Below are positions 1 to 8,230 of a stretch of 64,000 nt of DNA, one piece after another. The number at the start of each line of letters is the position of its first letter. The stretch's first letter is position 1. A model generated the notes under the pieces. That model did no database searches, was not told the DNA's origin, and saw only the letters and a program-made list of their open reading frames with translations. The position numbers and the translations under genes are program-made. This stretch comes from SYLG01 sp965226945 (lineage in GTDB: Bacteria > Planctomycetota > Planctomycetia > Gemmatales > Gemmataceae): NCBI GenBank assembly GCA_965226945.1, contig OZ245717.1, positions 7,502,001-7,566,000 of the forward strand, in the 5' to 3' direction.

Positions 1-752
1 GTCAAGGTCACCCGTTCGATCCCATCGGCCAGCATGATGTTGGCAGGCTTGATATCGCGATGAACCAGCCCCTGGGCGTGCGCCGCGGCCAGCCCGCAAG
101 CAGCTTGCATGCCGATGCGCAAAATCTCTTTCAGTTCCAGTGGCCCCCGGTCCTCAAGCCTTTTTTGTAAGGACATTCCGCGGCAATAAGGCATCACCAG
201 ATACGGCATGTCCTGCCACACCGAGACGGCGTGAATCGCCATGACATGATCGTTGACGACGGCTGCCGCCGCTTGCGCTTCTCGAGCAAACCGCTTCCTG
301 GCGGCGCTCGAAGCCGCCAGATGAGGTAAAAGCATTTTGATCGCGACGTAGCGGTTCAGCGCGGCATCAAAGCCTTTGAACACCACGCCCATGCCGCCCT
401 GGCCCAAAATTCCCTTGATTTCATAGGGGCCGATACGGCCAAGCATTTGCGGATCGTCGGTCGCGCCGAGCAACATAAGGAGGCCACGAGTCGCCCCCTT
501 CGCGATGCTCGCGCGGTCGTCCTCGTCGCTCAGATCGCTAGCGCCATGAGCGATGGATTCTTGATCGGACGATAGGGCGGCGCGTAGCTCTTGCTTCCAG
601 CCGGCATCACTTTCAAGACCGTCAAGGAGATCGCGGCAATGCTGACAGTCGGTCAAGTGGCTTTCCCAGTCGCGGCATTGCTTGGGCGAAAGTTCGTCTT
701 CGGCAAAATTTTGCAACATCTCAACCGGTATGCAGGCAATCGGTGCAGTCAC
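1..752 (-). CDS. Ser/Thr protein kinase with N-terminal zinc-finger anti-sigma-like segment (3' end outside window)
   Basis: A leftward gene cut by the window edge; 250 codons are visible. It starts with GTG, and this start overlaps the TGA of the upstream ECF sigma gene (GTGA), so the two are translationally coupled. Residues 32-39 read HLTDCQHC, an Hx3Cx2C zinc-binding pattern typical of anti-sigma (ZAS) domains. A kinase domain follows: the glycine loop GQGGMGVVFKG at about 117-127, the ATP-binding lysine in VAIK (K139), and the catalytic loop HRDIKPANIM at 231-240. The rest of the kinase and any C-terminal sensor lie outside. Known for planctomycetes: Hanks-type kinases are often encoded beside ECF sigma factors and are thought to control them. 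Inferred: this protein both binds and phosphorylates, or otherwise regulates, the sigma factor encoded just upstream. Confidence 0.9.
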   Translation of the reverse strand, partial: MTAPIACIPVEMLQNFAEDELSPKQCRDWESHLTDCQHCRDLLDGLESDAGWKQELRAALSSDQESIAHGASDLSDEDDRASIAKGATRGLLMLLGATDDPQMLGRIGPYEIKGILGQGGMGVVFKGFDAALNRYVAIKMLLPHLAASSAARKRFAREAQAAAAVVNDHVMAIHAVSVWQDMPYLVMPYCRGMSLQKRLEDRGPLELKEILRIGMQAACGLAAAHAQGLVHRDIKPANIMLADGIERVTL

Positions 753-1369
753 GGGATGCCCTCGCTTTCGATGTTCCAATGATTGGAAATTTCCAGGGCT
801 TTTTCCTTGAGCCTGCGCGAAACCCGAAAGCGCGCCATGTAGACGGCTCCCGTGGTGCAGCCTTGCTCGGCCGCGATTTGCGCAACGCTTTTTCCCTCAA
901 CGGTCGTCTCAAAGAAAAGCCGCCAGATCGATTCACTGAATTCCGAGCGAATCTGCTCGCTGGCAAATCTCAGGGCTTCGCGCCGGCTTTCCTGCGTGAA
1001 CTCGTCGGAAGTGGACCTTTCCCGTTCCGGTTCACTTTGCAAGAGTTCCATAACCGAGCTGGAACCGGTTCCCCGGTCCAGGCGTGGCCTCGTCAGCACT
1101 TTGGTCGCCGCGTTGCGTGTGATCGTAACCAACCAGGCGCGAAACGGCGGCCGGTCCGGTCCCGGCTCCCAGTGCTCGATCGCCTGGGTGATCGAGATGC
1201 AGACGCGCTGTGCCACATCCTGGGCGTCGGCGTCTTGCAACCCGCGCCTGAGCGCCATGCGGTAAATCACCGGCCGGTAAATTGCCAGAAATTCATTCCA
1301 GGCCGCTTCGTCGGCAAGGTCTTTGATCCTTGCAATGAGGCTCTGGCTGGTCTCGGGAAATTCCAACAT
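749..1369 (-). CDS. ECF-family RNA polymerase sigma factor
   Basis: 206 aa, the usual ECF size. Region 2 is recognisable at about residues 22-92 (WNEFLAIYRPVIYRMALRRG, then DADAQDVAQRV and FRAWLVTITRN). Region 4 is an HTH near the C-terminus (SVAQIAAEQGCTTGAVYMA, then RRLKEKA). It recruits core RNA polymerase to a dedicated promoter set. The stop codon overlaps the GTG start of the kinase, which makes a two-gene unit and argues that the kinase is its regulator. The ATG start is preceded only by a weak G-rich Shine-Dalgarno sequence (GGGGCC). The linker between regions 2 and 4 is rather long and charged (QSEPERERSTSDEFTQESRR). The target regulon cannot be read from this window. Confidence 0.9.
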   Translation of the reverse strand: MLEFPETSQSLIARIKDLADEAAWNEFLAIYRPVIYRMALRRGLQDADAQDVAQRVCISITQAIEHWEPGPDRPPFRAWLVTITRNAATKVLTRPRLDRGTGSSSVMELLQSEPERERSTSDEFTQESRREALRFASEQIRSEFSESIWRLFFETTVEGKSVAQIAAEQGCTTGAVYMARFRVSRRLKEKALEISNHWNIESEGIP

Positions 1370-1854
1370 GCCGGCCCCGATCCGTTCCGCGTCGTCGCGA
1401 TGCCTGTGAAGAACGCTTCAAGCTCTGCCAGTGATCTCTCATTTTGCTAAGGAATTCGCGGAACCGCAGGCAGTCGGACCGAATGCGACCGCTGCTTTCC
1501 CAAGAAGTTCCTGACCATTGTCCCCAGGTGTGGCCCCCCAGGTGAGCCATCCGGGATCAATCATCATCTAAAGAACTCAGCCACGACCTTCGCGGATCTT
1601 TCTAAAAAAGCGAACAAAATCTCAAATCGACGGCCAGCAGCCCAAAAATCTGGGCAATTGGCCCCCAAATAAGGATCATTTTACGTCGGCCCTCGGCCGC
1701 GATCGCGCGCGGACGATTGATCCTAACTGGAAGCGGGCGAATGATTTTCGCCAGTTCAGCCGCGGCAACCAACCAGAATCTTCGCGACATCGGTCGCATT
1801 TGATCCCGCACAAACCTCTTTTAAATAAGAACGAGGCCAAGGAGGGAGTAAAAC
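1370..1854. other. Intergenic region between divergent sigma-factor genes
   Basis: 485 bases with no supportable gene. It must hold the promoters of both divergent ECF units. I found no convincing -35/-10 pair for either, which is expected if they are read by their own ECF sigma factors. A purine-rich Shine-Dalgarno sequence (aaggagggag, 1839-1848) sits just before the rightward gene. Confidence 0.6.
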
Positions 1855-2403
1855 GTGGAATCGGATGCAGAGATCATTCACGCGGTACTGCGCGGAGATC
1901 GGGGCCAATTCGCGACGCTGGTCGCGCGCTATGAACGCGCTGTTTGGGCCACGGCCTGGCGCGTCGTGAAGGACGATCATGCCGCAAGCGACGCGGCTCA
2001 AGAGGCGTTCCTCGAGGCTTTCAAACATCTGAGCGATGTGCGCGATCCGGATCACTTCGGTCTGTGGCTGTTGCAAATCGCGCGCAGACAGGCGATACGT
2101 CTGGCAAAAAGACGCTCGCGCGATCCCAGCCAATCGCTCGACGACGGCGATTCCACCTACGCCGACGATGCCTTTGAATCGAACCTCGACAAGGTGACCA
2201 GCCTCTCGGCCGACGCCGAGGACCTGCTGGCCACCGTGGCCCAATTGCCCGAACACGAGCGGATCGTGATGGTCATGAGGTACCTGGACGGCCGGTCCGT
2301 GGCGGAAATCGCCGCGGCACTGGGAAGGCCGGTGGGAACCGTAACCAAGCAAATTTCACGGGCAATCGAACGGTTGAAATTCAGTTTGAAAGGGGTGATC
2401 TGA
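1855..2403 (+). CDS. ECF-family RNA polymerase sigma factor
   Basis: 182 aa with a GTG start. A strong Shine-Dalgarno sequence (aaggagggag) lies 6-7 bases upstream and fixes this start. Sigma region 2 spans about residues 12-85 (FATLVARYERAVWATAWRVV, DAAQEAFLEAFKHL, FGLWLLQIARRQAIRLAKRR). Region 4 lies near 125-178 (LPEHERIVMVMRYLDG, SVAEIAAALGRPVGTVTKQI, RAIERLK). The stop codon overlaps the next gene's ATG (TGATG), so the downstream membrane protein is co-translated. By position and topology that protein is the likely anti-sigma factor. The gene is divergent from the other ECF sigma gene in this window and is only distantly similar to it. Confidence 0.92.
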   Translation: MESDAEIIHAVLRGDRGQFATLVARYERAVWATAWRVVKDDHAASDAAQEAFLEAFKHLSDVRDPDHFGLWLLQIARRQAIRLAKRRSRDPSQSLDDGDSTYADDAFESNLDKVTSLSADAEDLLATVAQLPEHERIVMVMRYLDGRSVAEIAAALGRPVGTVTKQISRAIERLKFSLKGVI

Positions 2404-4019
2404 TGACTGCTTCGGATAACCTGGAAGAGCGGTTTGCGAAACTTCGCGGTGAATGGCCCGCGGCTTCGCTGGTCGATGATGTGATGAAACGAATCCCGTC
2501 TCAAGACTTTGAGATGCAAAAGAAGCCGGCTTTCGAGCCTACCATGCCAACGCGGCGACGAGGCCGGCTCTTTGCCGGACTGGTCTCCTCCGGTCTGTTC
2601 ATTGGCATGGCCATCGCCTGGGTAATGATCATTAGCCGGCCAACGACATTGCTCGCGGCCATTCAAGACAACATAAAAAATGCGCAATCGGCCCATGTGG
2701 TCATCACCCACTGGAATGACAAAGATGTCGCGGTGCGCACTCAAATCTGGTACCGGAAAAATGTCGGCGTGCGGGTCGAATCGCCTGATGAGGTTTGCCT
2801 TGAGGATGGTAAAACTCAATGGACCTGGAGCACCAAGAAGACCGACGGCGAGCGAGTGATCTTGCGCCAAAAGAGCCCCGGTTTTTTCACCACTCAGCTG
2901 GCGCAAATGGTCTCTTTGCCCGAAAATTCGCCGGAATGGACCAAGGTCCGCTCCGCCGAACTCGATCGGGAAATTCATGGCCGCAAGTGCCAGGCTTCGA
3001 TCTTGACTTTCGCCAATGACAACGCGGCGCCCAGTGGAAACCCTTCTCGGCCCCAGGTGCGGGGAATCGTGCTTGCCGAGACAGGTGGGCGAATTCATGA
3101 GATCACCGTGGAGGAACAACGCAAAGAGGGCTCCTGGCGACCTGTGGCCCAAACTCAAATCGATTACGATGCGGCGGTGCCTGGCGAAAAAGTTCTGGCC
3201 AAGCTGCCTGAAGGTGTACGCGTGGTCGATCGGGCCGAAGCGTTTTATGCGGTCCATCCTCTCGAAAAAGCACTCAAGCGCGTCGAGATCGAGGGGCTGA
3301 TCTTTGCCGTACACGACATTCAACCGCTCGAAAACGGCGATGGATTTTATGTGGTTTCGTCGGTGCGCGGCAGCGAAGAATATTTGAAGACCTATCCTCC
3401 CCAGACGCGCGCATTCAATCAGGAATTGATGCTGCTCGATGTGGCTTTCCAGCCGGGAAGCAACATGAGCCAGGGAGGTAATTACTTCCGCGTGGTGCTC
3501 GGCAATGCACAGCGTGATGGAGTCGAGTATTCCTGGTGGTTGGTAATGCCACGCCGTTTTTATGAGATCAAGGATGGGAAGCGGATCGAACGAAACGATC
3601 TTTTCACGGGCCAGGGGGAACCTGAGCGCCTCGACAACCAACCGGGTAAGGCAATGGTGCCCCTCATGGCGGTCTTGATGAATCCCAAACATCGCGATGC
3701 GAATGGGGTATCTCCGCAGGTGATGAAGTGGGTGGAAGTGCCGGTGCCTGCCGACCGTTCCCCGGCGATCTTGCTGGAAGTCGCGGGACGCGCCAAACGG
3801 GATTCCAAGGCCATGTCGGTTGCGAGTGCGGGCGGCTTGATCGGAATTGCCGCCGACGAAAAGGGTGCACCTAACAGGGCAATGACGCGCATCATGCACG
3901 ATGTTAGCGACGCCGATTTCGCTGCCGCGATCCAGCGGGGGATCGATGACATGAGCAGGCTCAATCAGCTTGGAGGTAGCGACCCGGGCCCATTCCCTCC
4001 GGGAGGACAGGAAAAGTAA
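2403..4019 (+). CDS. Membrane-anchored regulator, putative anti-sigma factor
   Basis: 538 aa, coupled by a TGATG overlap to the ECF sigma gene. The N-terminal ~50 residues are predicted cytoplasmic (DNLEERFAKLRGEWPAASLV). A single transmembrane helix lies near 58-78 (LFAGLVSSGLFIGMAIAWVM), and about 460 residues are then exported. This is the classic anti-sigma layout: a short sigma-binding segment inside and a sensor outside. The segment after the helix (QDNIKNAQSAHVVITHW, VRTQIWYRKNVGVRVES) resembles the LolA/MucB-type beta fold that often follows such helices, but that is my inference. No zinc-finger HxxxCxxC motif is present. A strong intrinsic terminator follows at 4051-4095. Confidence 0.6.
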   Translation: MTASDNLEERFAKLRGEWPAASLVDDVMKRIPSQDFEMQKKPAFEPTMPTRRRGRLFAGLVSSGLFIGMAIAWVMIISRPTTLLAAIQDNIKNAQSAHVVITHWNDKDVAVRTQIWYRKNVGVRVESPDEVCLEDGKTQWTWSTKKTDGERVILRQKSPGFFTTQLAQMVSLPENSPEWTKVRSAELDREIHGRKCQASILTFANDNAAPSGNPSRPQVRGIVLAETGGRIHEITVEEQRKEGSWRPVAQTQIDYDAAVPGEKVLAKLPEGVRVVDRAEAFYAVHPLEKALKRVEIEGLIFAVHDIQPLENGDGFYVVSSVRGSEEYLKTYPPQTRAFNQELMLLDVAFQPGSNMSQGGNYFRVVLGNAQRDGVEYSWWLVMPRRFYEIKDGKRIERNDLFTGQGEPERLDNQPGKAMVPLMAVLMNPKHRDANGVSPQVMKWVEVPVPADRSPAILLEVAGRAKRDSKAMSVASAGGLIGIAADEKGAPNRAMTRIMHDVSDADFAAAIQRGIDDMSRLNQLGGSDPGPFPPGGQEK

Positions 4020-4050
4020 GCGAGTGAGCTACCTACTCGTTGAAAAACGA

Positions 4051-4095
4051 AATCCCCGGCGAACCTGCATGCGCAGTTCGCCGGGGATTTTTTTT
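4051..4095. terminator. Strong intrinsic terminator, probably bidirectional
   Basis: A perfect 14-base stem (4051-4064 with 4076-4089) has an 11-base loop and runs into eight T residues on the + strand. On the other strand the hairpin is followed by TTTCGTTTTT. It lies between two convergent genes (2403-4019 and 4187-4417), so it can serve both. Confidence 0.9.
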
Positions 4096-4186
4096 GTCTA
4101 TGCGATCTATTCTGCTTGTCGGAAGCGAAGTGCGCACTCTGCTCAACTACCGAAGACCAGTCAACTCGATTCGAAATTCCGGAGGT

Positions 4187-4417
4187 TCAAGATTTACCAG
4201 TCGATTGGGGATGTTCCATGCGGAAGATCCAGTAAATGGCCACGATAAAGAACACCGCCGCGCCCGCGGCAATCCCCGCGCGGGTTAACGCATCTTGCGC
4301 TTCGTAGCGGATGGCCATGGAGCCGCCGAAAACCGCGGCCGCGATGCCGATGAGCGCAATGCGCATGGGGGCACTGATGGCCGCCTTGCGCTTGATCGGG
4401 GGCTCGTTGCTCGTCAT
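4187..4417 (-). CDS. Small two-helix membrane protein, function unknown
   Basis: 76 aa. Two hydrophobic helices are visible, about 18-36 (PMRIALIGIAAAVFGGSMA) and 48-66 (AGIAAGAAVFFIVAIYWIF), with a basic N-terminus. A Shine-Dalgarno-like GAGGGG lies 5-6 bases before the ATG. It is the last gene in the leftward GntR/ABC cluster, 139 bases beyond the permease, and is followed by the bidirectional terminator. It could be an accessory subunit of the transporter, but I recognise no family. Confidence 0.6.
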   Translation of the reverse strand: MTSNEPPIKRKAAISAPMRIALIGIAAAVFGGSMAIRYEAQDALTRAGIAAGAAVFFIVAIYWIFRMEHPQSTGKS

Positions 4418-4556
4418 GTTCGCCCCTCTTTTGACCCGGCTGGATGAGATTCATGAGGAAGAATGGCTCGAGTGCGAACGCGTCGCTTCCTAGCTCATTT
4501 TACGAATCACATCCGGGCCCAAATTGCGATTCGCCATCCCTTTCCGAATTGAAAGA

Positions 4557-6716
4557 TCAGGCCAACTCCCATTTCATCCACCGGTCATGGGCGATGAAGA
4601 TCGATGCGCCTGCCAGCGGAAGGCCCAAGAGCCACCAGGTTGGCGGCCAGGCAAGGGCGTCATGAAAGAGACTCGATTGCATTCCGGCGACCAGGAGGAA
4701 AATCAGGACGATGAGTGCGACCGTGCCAAGGAGCGCAAAAATCACTTGTTTTGCGAAGGACAAAGTCACGCCGTAGAGGATGCCGCAATAAAGCAGCCCG
4801 AGCAGGGCAAGGAAGATGAGCGCCACATGCGGCGTCGGCCACCAGCTTCCCGGACTCAAGTAGGCATAAGCGCCGAGGCCTAGACTCAGGGCGACGAAGG
4901 CCGATGTGAAATCGCGAGCGGTTTCGAGAAAGACCAGGCGAACCCACTCGCGTCGGGTGCAGGATTGGAGTAAGTGCTGCGCGAGGAAGGGGCGTTTTTG
5001 TGCGAGAATGATCGCGGGCACCATCAGCGTGAAGAGCAACGGTTGAGCGAGCAAGGGCAACAGCGTGGTCTTGTTCTGAAAGGGAACTCCCGTCCTTAGT
5101 ACGAAATAAAGGATCAAACTGAATACGGCAGCGCCAACGAACATGCTGAAGCCCATGGCCATCGAAAAGCCGACCGCCGTCATGGGCTGGCCGGCTCGCC
5201 AAAGCAAGGCCTGCTTTTGGGGACTCTTGCTTGGACAATCGATGGCGGCTGCCAGGCGCATGCGTTGCCCACGTCCCCAGAAGCGATCCTGACGCAAATA
5301 AAAAGCATTGTTCTGAGCGTTCCAGGCCTGCATTTTGGCGATGGCAAAGAGACCGAAAGGCACCGCGCCGTCGGCCGTCTCGGTAATACGCCTGGCAAGC
5401 CGCTGGAAAAATCGCGCGATCTCGACGAGGGAGAAGGCTTCCAGGACAAGTAAGACGAAGGCAATGTCCGAGCGTTGACCGTGAAAGAACCAGTCGGCTT
5501 CCGACGATTTGGCCATGACGATCATCATGATGAGGCAGAACGACACGCTGGCCACCGCCGCAATCGCGGGAAAATTGACATAGCCGGGAAAACGGGGCAT
5601 CTGATCGCCGACCGCAGTGGACAAGTAGATGGGAATGAAGCAGACACCCACCATCGCGATCGCCGCCACCGGCGAGCAGCCCGCTCCCATCAGGGCCAGG
5701 CCCTGAACCAGCCCCCAGACAATAAGGAGGGTGCAGGTCGCTTTGCCATGCTCCGCCTTAAAGCGCGGTACGATCGCCGCGGCCGGCGAGACAAATTGCA
5801 TCGAGAGCAGGTGCAATATGAGCACGAGAATCACAAGGCCCAGGCCGGTAATTTGCAGCACCCGAAACACGCGGCTCGATTCGTAGTTCGCAGGCCGGAC
5901 CGCCACATGCGGCAGGCTCGCCTGGACCCTGCTTTCCGTACCTGGTGCGAAAAAATCCACATAGAGCGTGCGCAAGTTTTCCATGCGCGACAAAACCGCG
6001 AGATCTTCTTGGCGCAGGTTGCCTTCGGCGTCTTGCCATAGCCGAACCTCTGTGGTTTGCAATAAAGGCAAATTGAGAAGCGGCGCCAAATGAGAAGGGG
6101 GAGAGGAATTGCCAGGCGCCGGTGCGTCGTCCTGAACCAGCAGCTTTTTCACCGTCCGCGGCCACCGGCCCGTGTTCCATAGGCTGCGATCGATTCCGAG
6201 GATGATGAGTTCTTCCAGAGGCTGCCTTTCGAGAGCTTGCCAACCGCGATCGGTCAGGGGTTGCAAATGCACAATCGTCAACGAGCGCAACTGCTGGAAT
6301 TCCAGGAGCTGAATCAACTGGGTCTCATTCAAGGAAGCGAAGACGATGATTTGTTTCAGGTTGGGAAACTTGCCCGGAATCCTCAAAGGAGAGTCGGGAC
6401 GAAAAACGTAGTGAGGCCTGGCTGCGGCTAATCTCCCTTCGGGATCGGGAAACGCGGAGCCGGCGCGCAATTCCTCGCCAAAAAAGTTGGCGTTGATGGC
6501 GAGACTTTCGACCGAAGTCAAGTCGGCCGGCAAGGCATCCCATTGCGTCCCCATCCAGGAACTGGTGACCGCCTTGGTGAGCGAACGGTGATTCCACCCC
6601 AGGCAGACGACCGCAATTAACCCTGCTAGATAGATCGCGAGGATTGCCCAGGTCAGCCACCAGGAGCTGTAGGTGCGCCAGACCGCAAGCAGAGTCGATC
6701 GACGATGGGTTGTCAT
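4557..6716 (-). CDS. ABC transporter permease with extracytoplasmic leucine-rich-like domain
   Basis: 719 aa from the ATG at 6716. AGGTG sits 9 bases upstream of it; a GTG four codons earlier has no good ribosome site. One N-terminal helix (about 18-42) is followed by about 240 residues of leucine-spaced sequence (NLKQIIVFASLNETQLIQLL, QQLRSLTIVHLQPLTDRG, PLEELIILGIDRSL, NLRTLYVDF) that resembles irregular leucine-rich repeats. About ten hydrophobic helices fill the C-terminal half. It lies 72 bases downstream of the ABC ATPase gene, so it is the likely membrane partner. The topology, a large loop between helix 1 and helix 2, resembles YtrC/ABC-2 type permeases. The LRR-like insert is unusual for that family. 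Confidence 0.75.
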   Translation of the reverse strand: MTTHRRSTLLAVWRTYSSWWLTWAILAIYLAGLIAVVCLGWNHRSLTKAVTSSWMGTQWDALPADLTSVESLAINANFFGEELRAGSAFPDPEGRLAAARPHYVFRPDSPLRIPGKFPNLKQIIVFASLNETQLIQLLEFQQLRSLTIVHLQPLTDRGWQALERQPLEELIILGIDRSLWNTGRWPRTVKKLLVQDDAPAPGNSSPPSHLAPLLNLPLLQTTEVRLWQDAEGNLRQEDLAVLSRMENLRTLYVDFFAPGTESRVQASLPHVAVRPANYESSRVFRVLQITGLGLVILVLILHLLSMQFVSPAAAIVPRFKAEHGKATCTLLIVWGLVQGLALMGAGCSPVAAIAMVGVCFIPIYLSTAVGDQMPRFPGYVNFPAIAAVASVSFCLIMMIVMAKSSEADWFFHGQRSDIAFVLLVLEAFSLVEIARFFQRLARRITETADGAVPFGLFAIAKMQAWNAQNNAFYLRQDRFWGRGQRMRLAAAIDCPSKSPQKQALLWRAGQPMTAVGFSMAMGFSMFVGAAVFSLILYFVLRTGVPFQNKTTLLPLLAQPLLFTLMVPAIILAQKRPFLAQHLLQSCTRREWVRLVFLETARDFTSAFVALSLGLGAYAYLSPGSWWPTPHVALIFLALLGLLYCGILYGVTLSFAKQVIFALLGTVALIVLIFLLVAGMQSSLFHDALAWPPTWWLLGLPLAGASIFIAHDRWMKWELA

Positions 6717-6788
6717 GTTGCATTTCACCTGGATGGGGAGCCGATGCGGGATGGGGCGGTGAACGGATAGAAATCGCGGGAGGGGCCG

Positions 6789-7724
6789 TTATTCCTGGTG
6801 CATTTCGACAAAGATGTCTTCGAGGTTCAGGTCTTCGACATCGACTTCGGCCTGGTAGCGTTGGCGAATTTCACTGAGCAATGCATCGTCGAGATCGGCC
6901 ACGGCAACGAGCGCCTGATCGCCGTCGATTTGCATGCGCAAGGCACCGCGAATCTGCAGTTTATCGGGCAGCGTCTGCGCCGATTTGAGGCGCAATCGCT
7001 TGACCCGGTCCTTGACCGAGTCGAGTTCATCGAACAGGACAATTTTCCCCTCGCGCAACATGGCGATGTGGGTGGCGACTCGTTCGAGGTCGGAGGTGAT
7101 GTGCGTCGAAAAGAGGATGGTGTGGCGGTTGTCGAGTGTCAACTCCATGAGCGAACGCAAGAGTTCGCGACGCGCGATGGGGTCGAGGCTGGCGACCGGT
7201 TCATCGAGAATGAGCAGTTCCGGCCGGTGGCCGAGAGCGAGCACGAGCGCCAGCTTTTGTTGCTGCCCCGTGGAAAGGGGGCCGACTCGTTGATCGCCAG
7301 GCAAGTCGAGCCGGCCGAGTAGAATTTTGGTCCAATCATGATCCCAGCGTTCGTAAAAAGCGGCGGTGTAGGAGACGATCTGTTCGACGCGCATCCAGGG
7401 ATAAAGCTGGACCACCTGCGGAACATAGCCCAGGTTGCCCTTCGATGCGGTGCTGAGAAACCAGGGATCTTCACCAAACAACTTGGCTTGACCGCCGGTT
7501 GGCTTCAAAAGACCAAGGAGGCACTTGATCAGGGTCGATTTTCCTGAACCGTTGGTGCCGACGAGGCCGACGACGGCGCCGCTGGGGATGGCGAGATTAA
7601 CGCCCTTGAGGACTTCGCGCCCGGAAAAAGATTTGCGTAACTCCTGGCAAAGGATGAGCGGCTGCGAGGCGCTGCCGTCGCGGTGTAGTGGGTGAGCGGA
7701 GCGATCAAGCGATGCGGCGTTCAT
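6789..7724 (-). CDS. ABC transporter ATP-binding protein
   Basis: 311 aa. Visible motifs are Walker A GTNGSGKSTLIK near 56-67, the Q-loop region YVPQVVQLYPW, the signature LSTGQQQKLALVLAL, Walker B LLILDEPVASLDP, and the H-loop ILFSTH. The ~80-residue C-terminal extension after the nucleotide-binding domain is typical of the CcmA/YtrB-like exporter ATPases found with YtrA-type GntR regulators. The start codon overlaps the upstream regulator's stop (ATGA), and a good AAGGAG site precedes it. It energises the permease encoded next; the substrate is unknown. Confidence 0.95.
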   Translation of the reverse strand: MNAASLDRSAHPLHRDGSASQPLILCQELRKSFSGREVLKGVNLAIPSGAVVGLVGTNGSGKSTLIKCLLGLLKPTGGQAKLFGEDPWFLSTASKGNLGYVPQVVQLYPWMRVEQIVSYTAAFYERWDHDWTKILLGRLDLPGDQRVGPLSTGQQQKLALVLALGHRPELLILDEPVASLDPIARRELLRSLMELTLDNRHTILFSTHITSDLERVATHIAMLREGKIVLFDELDSVKDRVKRLRLKSAQTLPDKLQIRGALRMQIDGDQALVAVADLDDALLSEIRQRYQAEVDVEDLNLEDIFVEMHQE

Positions 7725-8134
7725 GGTGAAGTCTCCTTGTTTTCCAGACCGCGCAGGGCCGATTTGACGACTTGCAAAACTTCGGCCTCGGTCAATTTCA
7801 ATTGCCAGGCGAGGGTGGCGATCTGATCGGCGAAGGGCCGAATTTGCTGCAAGCGTTCGCTACGCGAACCGGCCGACTGAAGCGCCTTGACGCGCATGCC
7901 AATGCCGCGATCGCGTTCGAGCACGCCGTCGGCTTCGAGTTTGGCATAAGCCTTCGAAACGGTCATCAAGTTGATCTCCAATTCTTCGGCCATCTGGCGC
8001 ACGCTTGGGACCAAGTCGCCTGGGGCCAACCGGCCGCTGGCGATCAGCGAACGAAGCTGATCCATCAACTGCCGGTAGATCGGCACACCCGAGGAAGGGT
8101 GAATTTCAAACTGAAAAGAAAACCGTGGTCCCAT
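7721..8134 (-). CDS. GntR-family (YtrA-type) transcriptional repressor
   Basis: 137 aa from the ATG at 8134. The winged HTH is clear: PIYRQLMDQLRSLIASGRLA, then GDLVPSVRQMAEELEINLMT and VSKAYAKLEADGVLERDRG. The short C-terminal tail of about 50 residues places it in the YtrA subfamily, which normally regulates its own operon together with an ABC transporter, exactly the arrangement here. Upstream in-frame starts at 8215 (ATG) and 8230 (TTG) are rejected because they fall within or upstream of the promoter at 8201-8230. An AGGAGC ribosome site lies 11 bases before the chosen ATG. The ligand is unknown; relatives answer to cell-wall stress. Confidence 0.92.
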   Translation of the reverse strand: MGPRFSFQFEIHPSSGVPIYRQLMDQLRSLIASGRLAPGDLVPSVRQMAEELEINLMTVSKAYAKLEADGVLERDRGIGMRVKALQSAGSRSERLQQIRPFADQIATLAWQLKLTEAEVLQVVKSALRGLENKETSP

Positions 8135-8187
8135 CGCGGCGGGCCGCTCCTGAGTCGTTCGAGGCGCGTGTCGTGGGCGTCTCGTGT

Positions 8188-8215
8188 ATGGTGTCGTATT
8201 ACTGTAAGACACCAT
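8188..8215. promoter_or_regulatory. Palindromic operator for the YtrA-type repressor
   Basis: ATGGTGTC (8188-8195) and GACACCAT (8208-8215) are perfect inverted halves 12 bases apart, and the -10 box lies between them. The position immediately over the promoter of the GntR-ABC operon argues for autorepression. The GGTGT/ACACC halves fit the style of YtrA-family operators. Confidence 0.75.
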
Positions 8216-8230
8216 GGCCGGGACTGTCAA
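8201..8230 (-). promoter_or_regulatory. Sigma-70-type promoter of the GntR-ABC operon
   Basis: Read leftward: TTGACA (8225-8230), an 18-base spacer, then TACAGT (8201-8206), four of six matches to the -10 consensus. Transcription would begin near 8194, so the repressor gene starts at 8134 and not further upstream. The -10 box lies inside the 8188-8215 palindrome. Confidence 0.7.

Noticed and set aside
743..1450. 235-codon rightward open frame
   Set aside because: It is antisense to the ECF sigma gene, whose motifs and coupling to the kinase are clear. There is no supporting signal.
2157..3899. 580-codon leftward open frame
   Set aside because: It lies wholly antisense to the membrane regulator gene. 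It has no ribosome site and no family-like segment, and its histidine/arginine-rich composition is that of a GC-rich shadow frame.
4194..4454. 86-codon frame overlapping the small membrane protein
   Set aside because: It has a proline/histidine/arginine-rich shadow translation. The other frame has two clean transmembrane helices and a ribosome site.
8135..8230. N-terminal extension of the GntR-type repressor
   Set aside because: The in-frame starts at 8215 and 8230 fall within or upstream of the promoter at 8201-8230, so they are unlikely to be transcribed.
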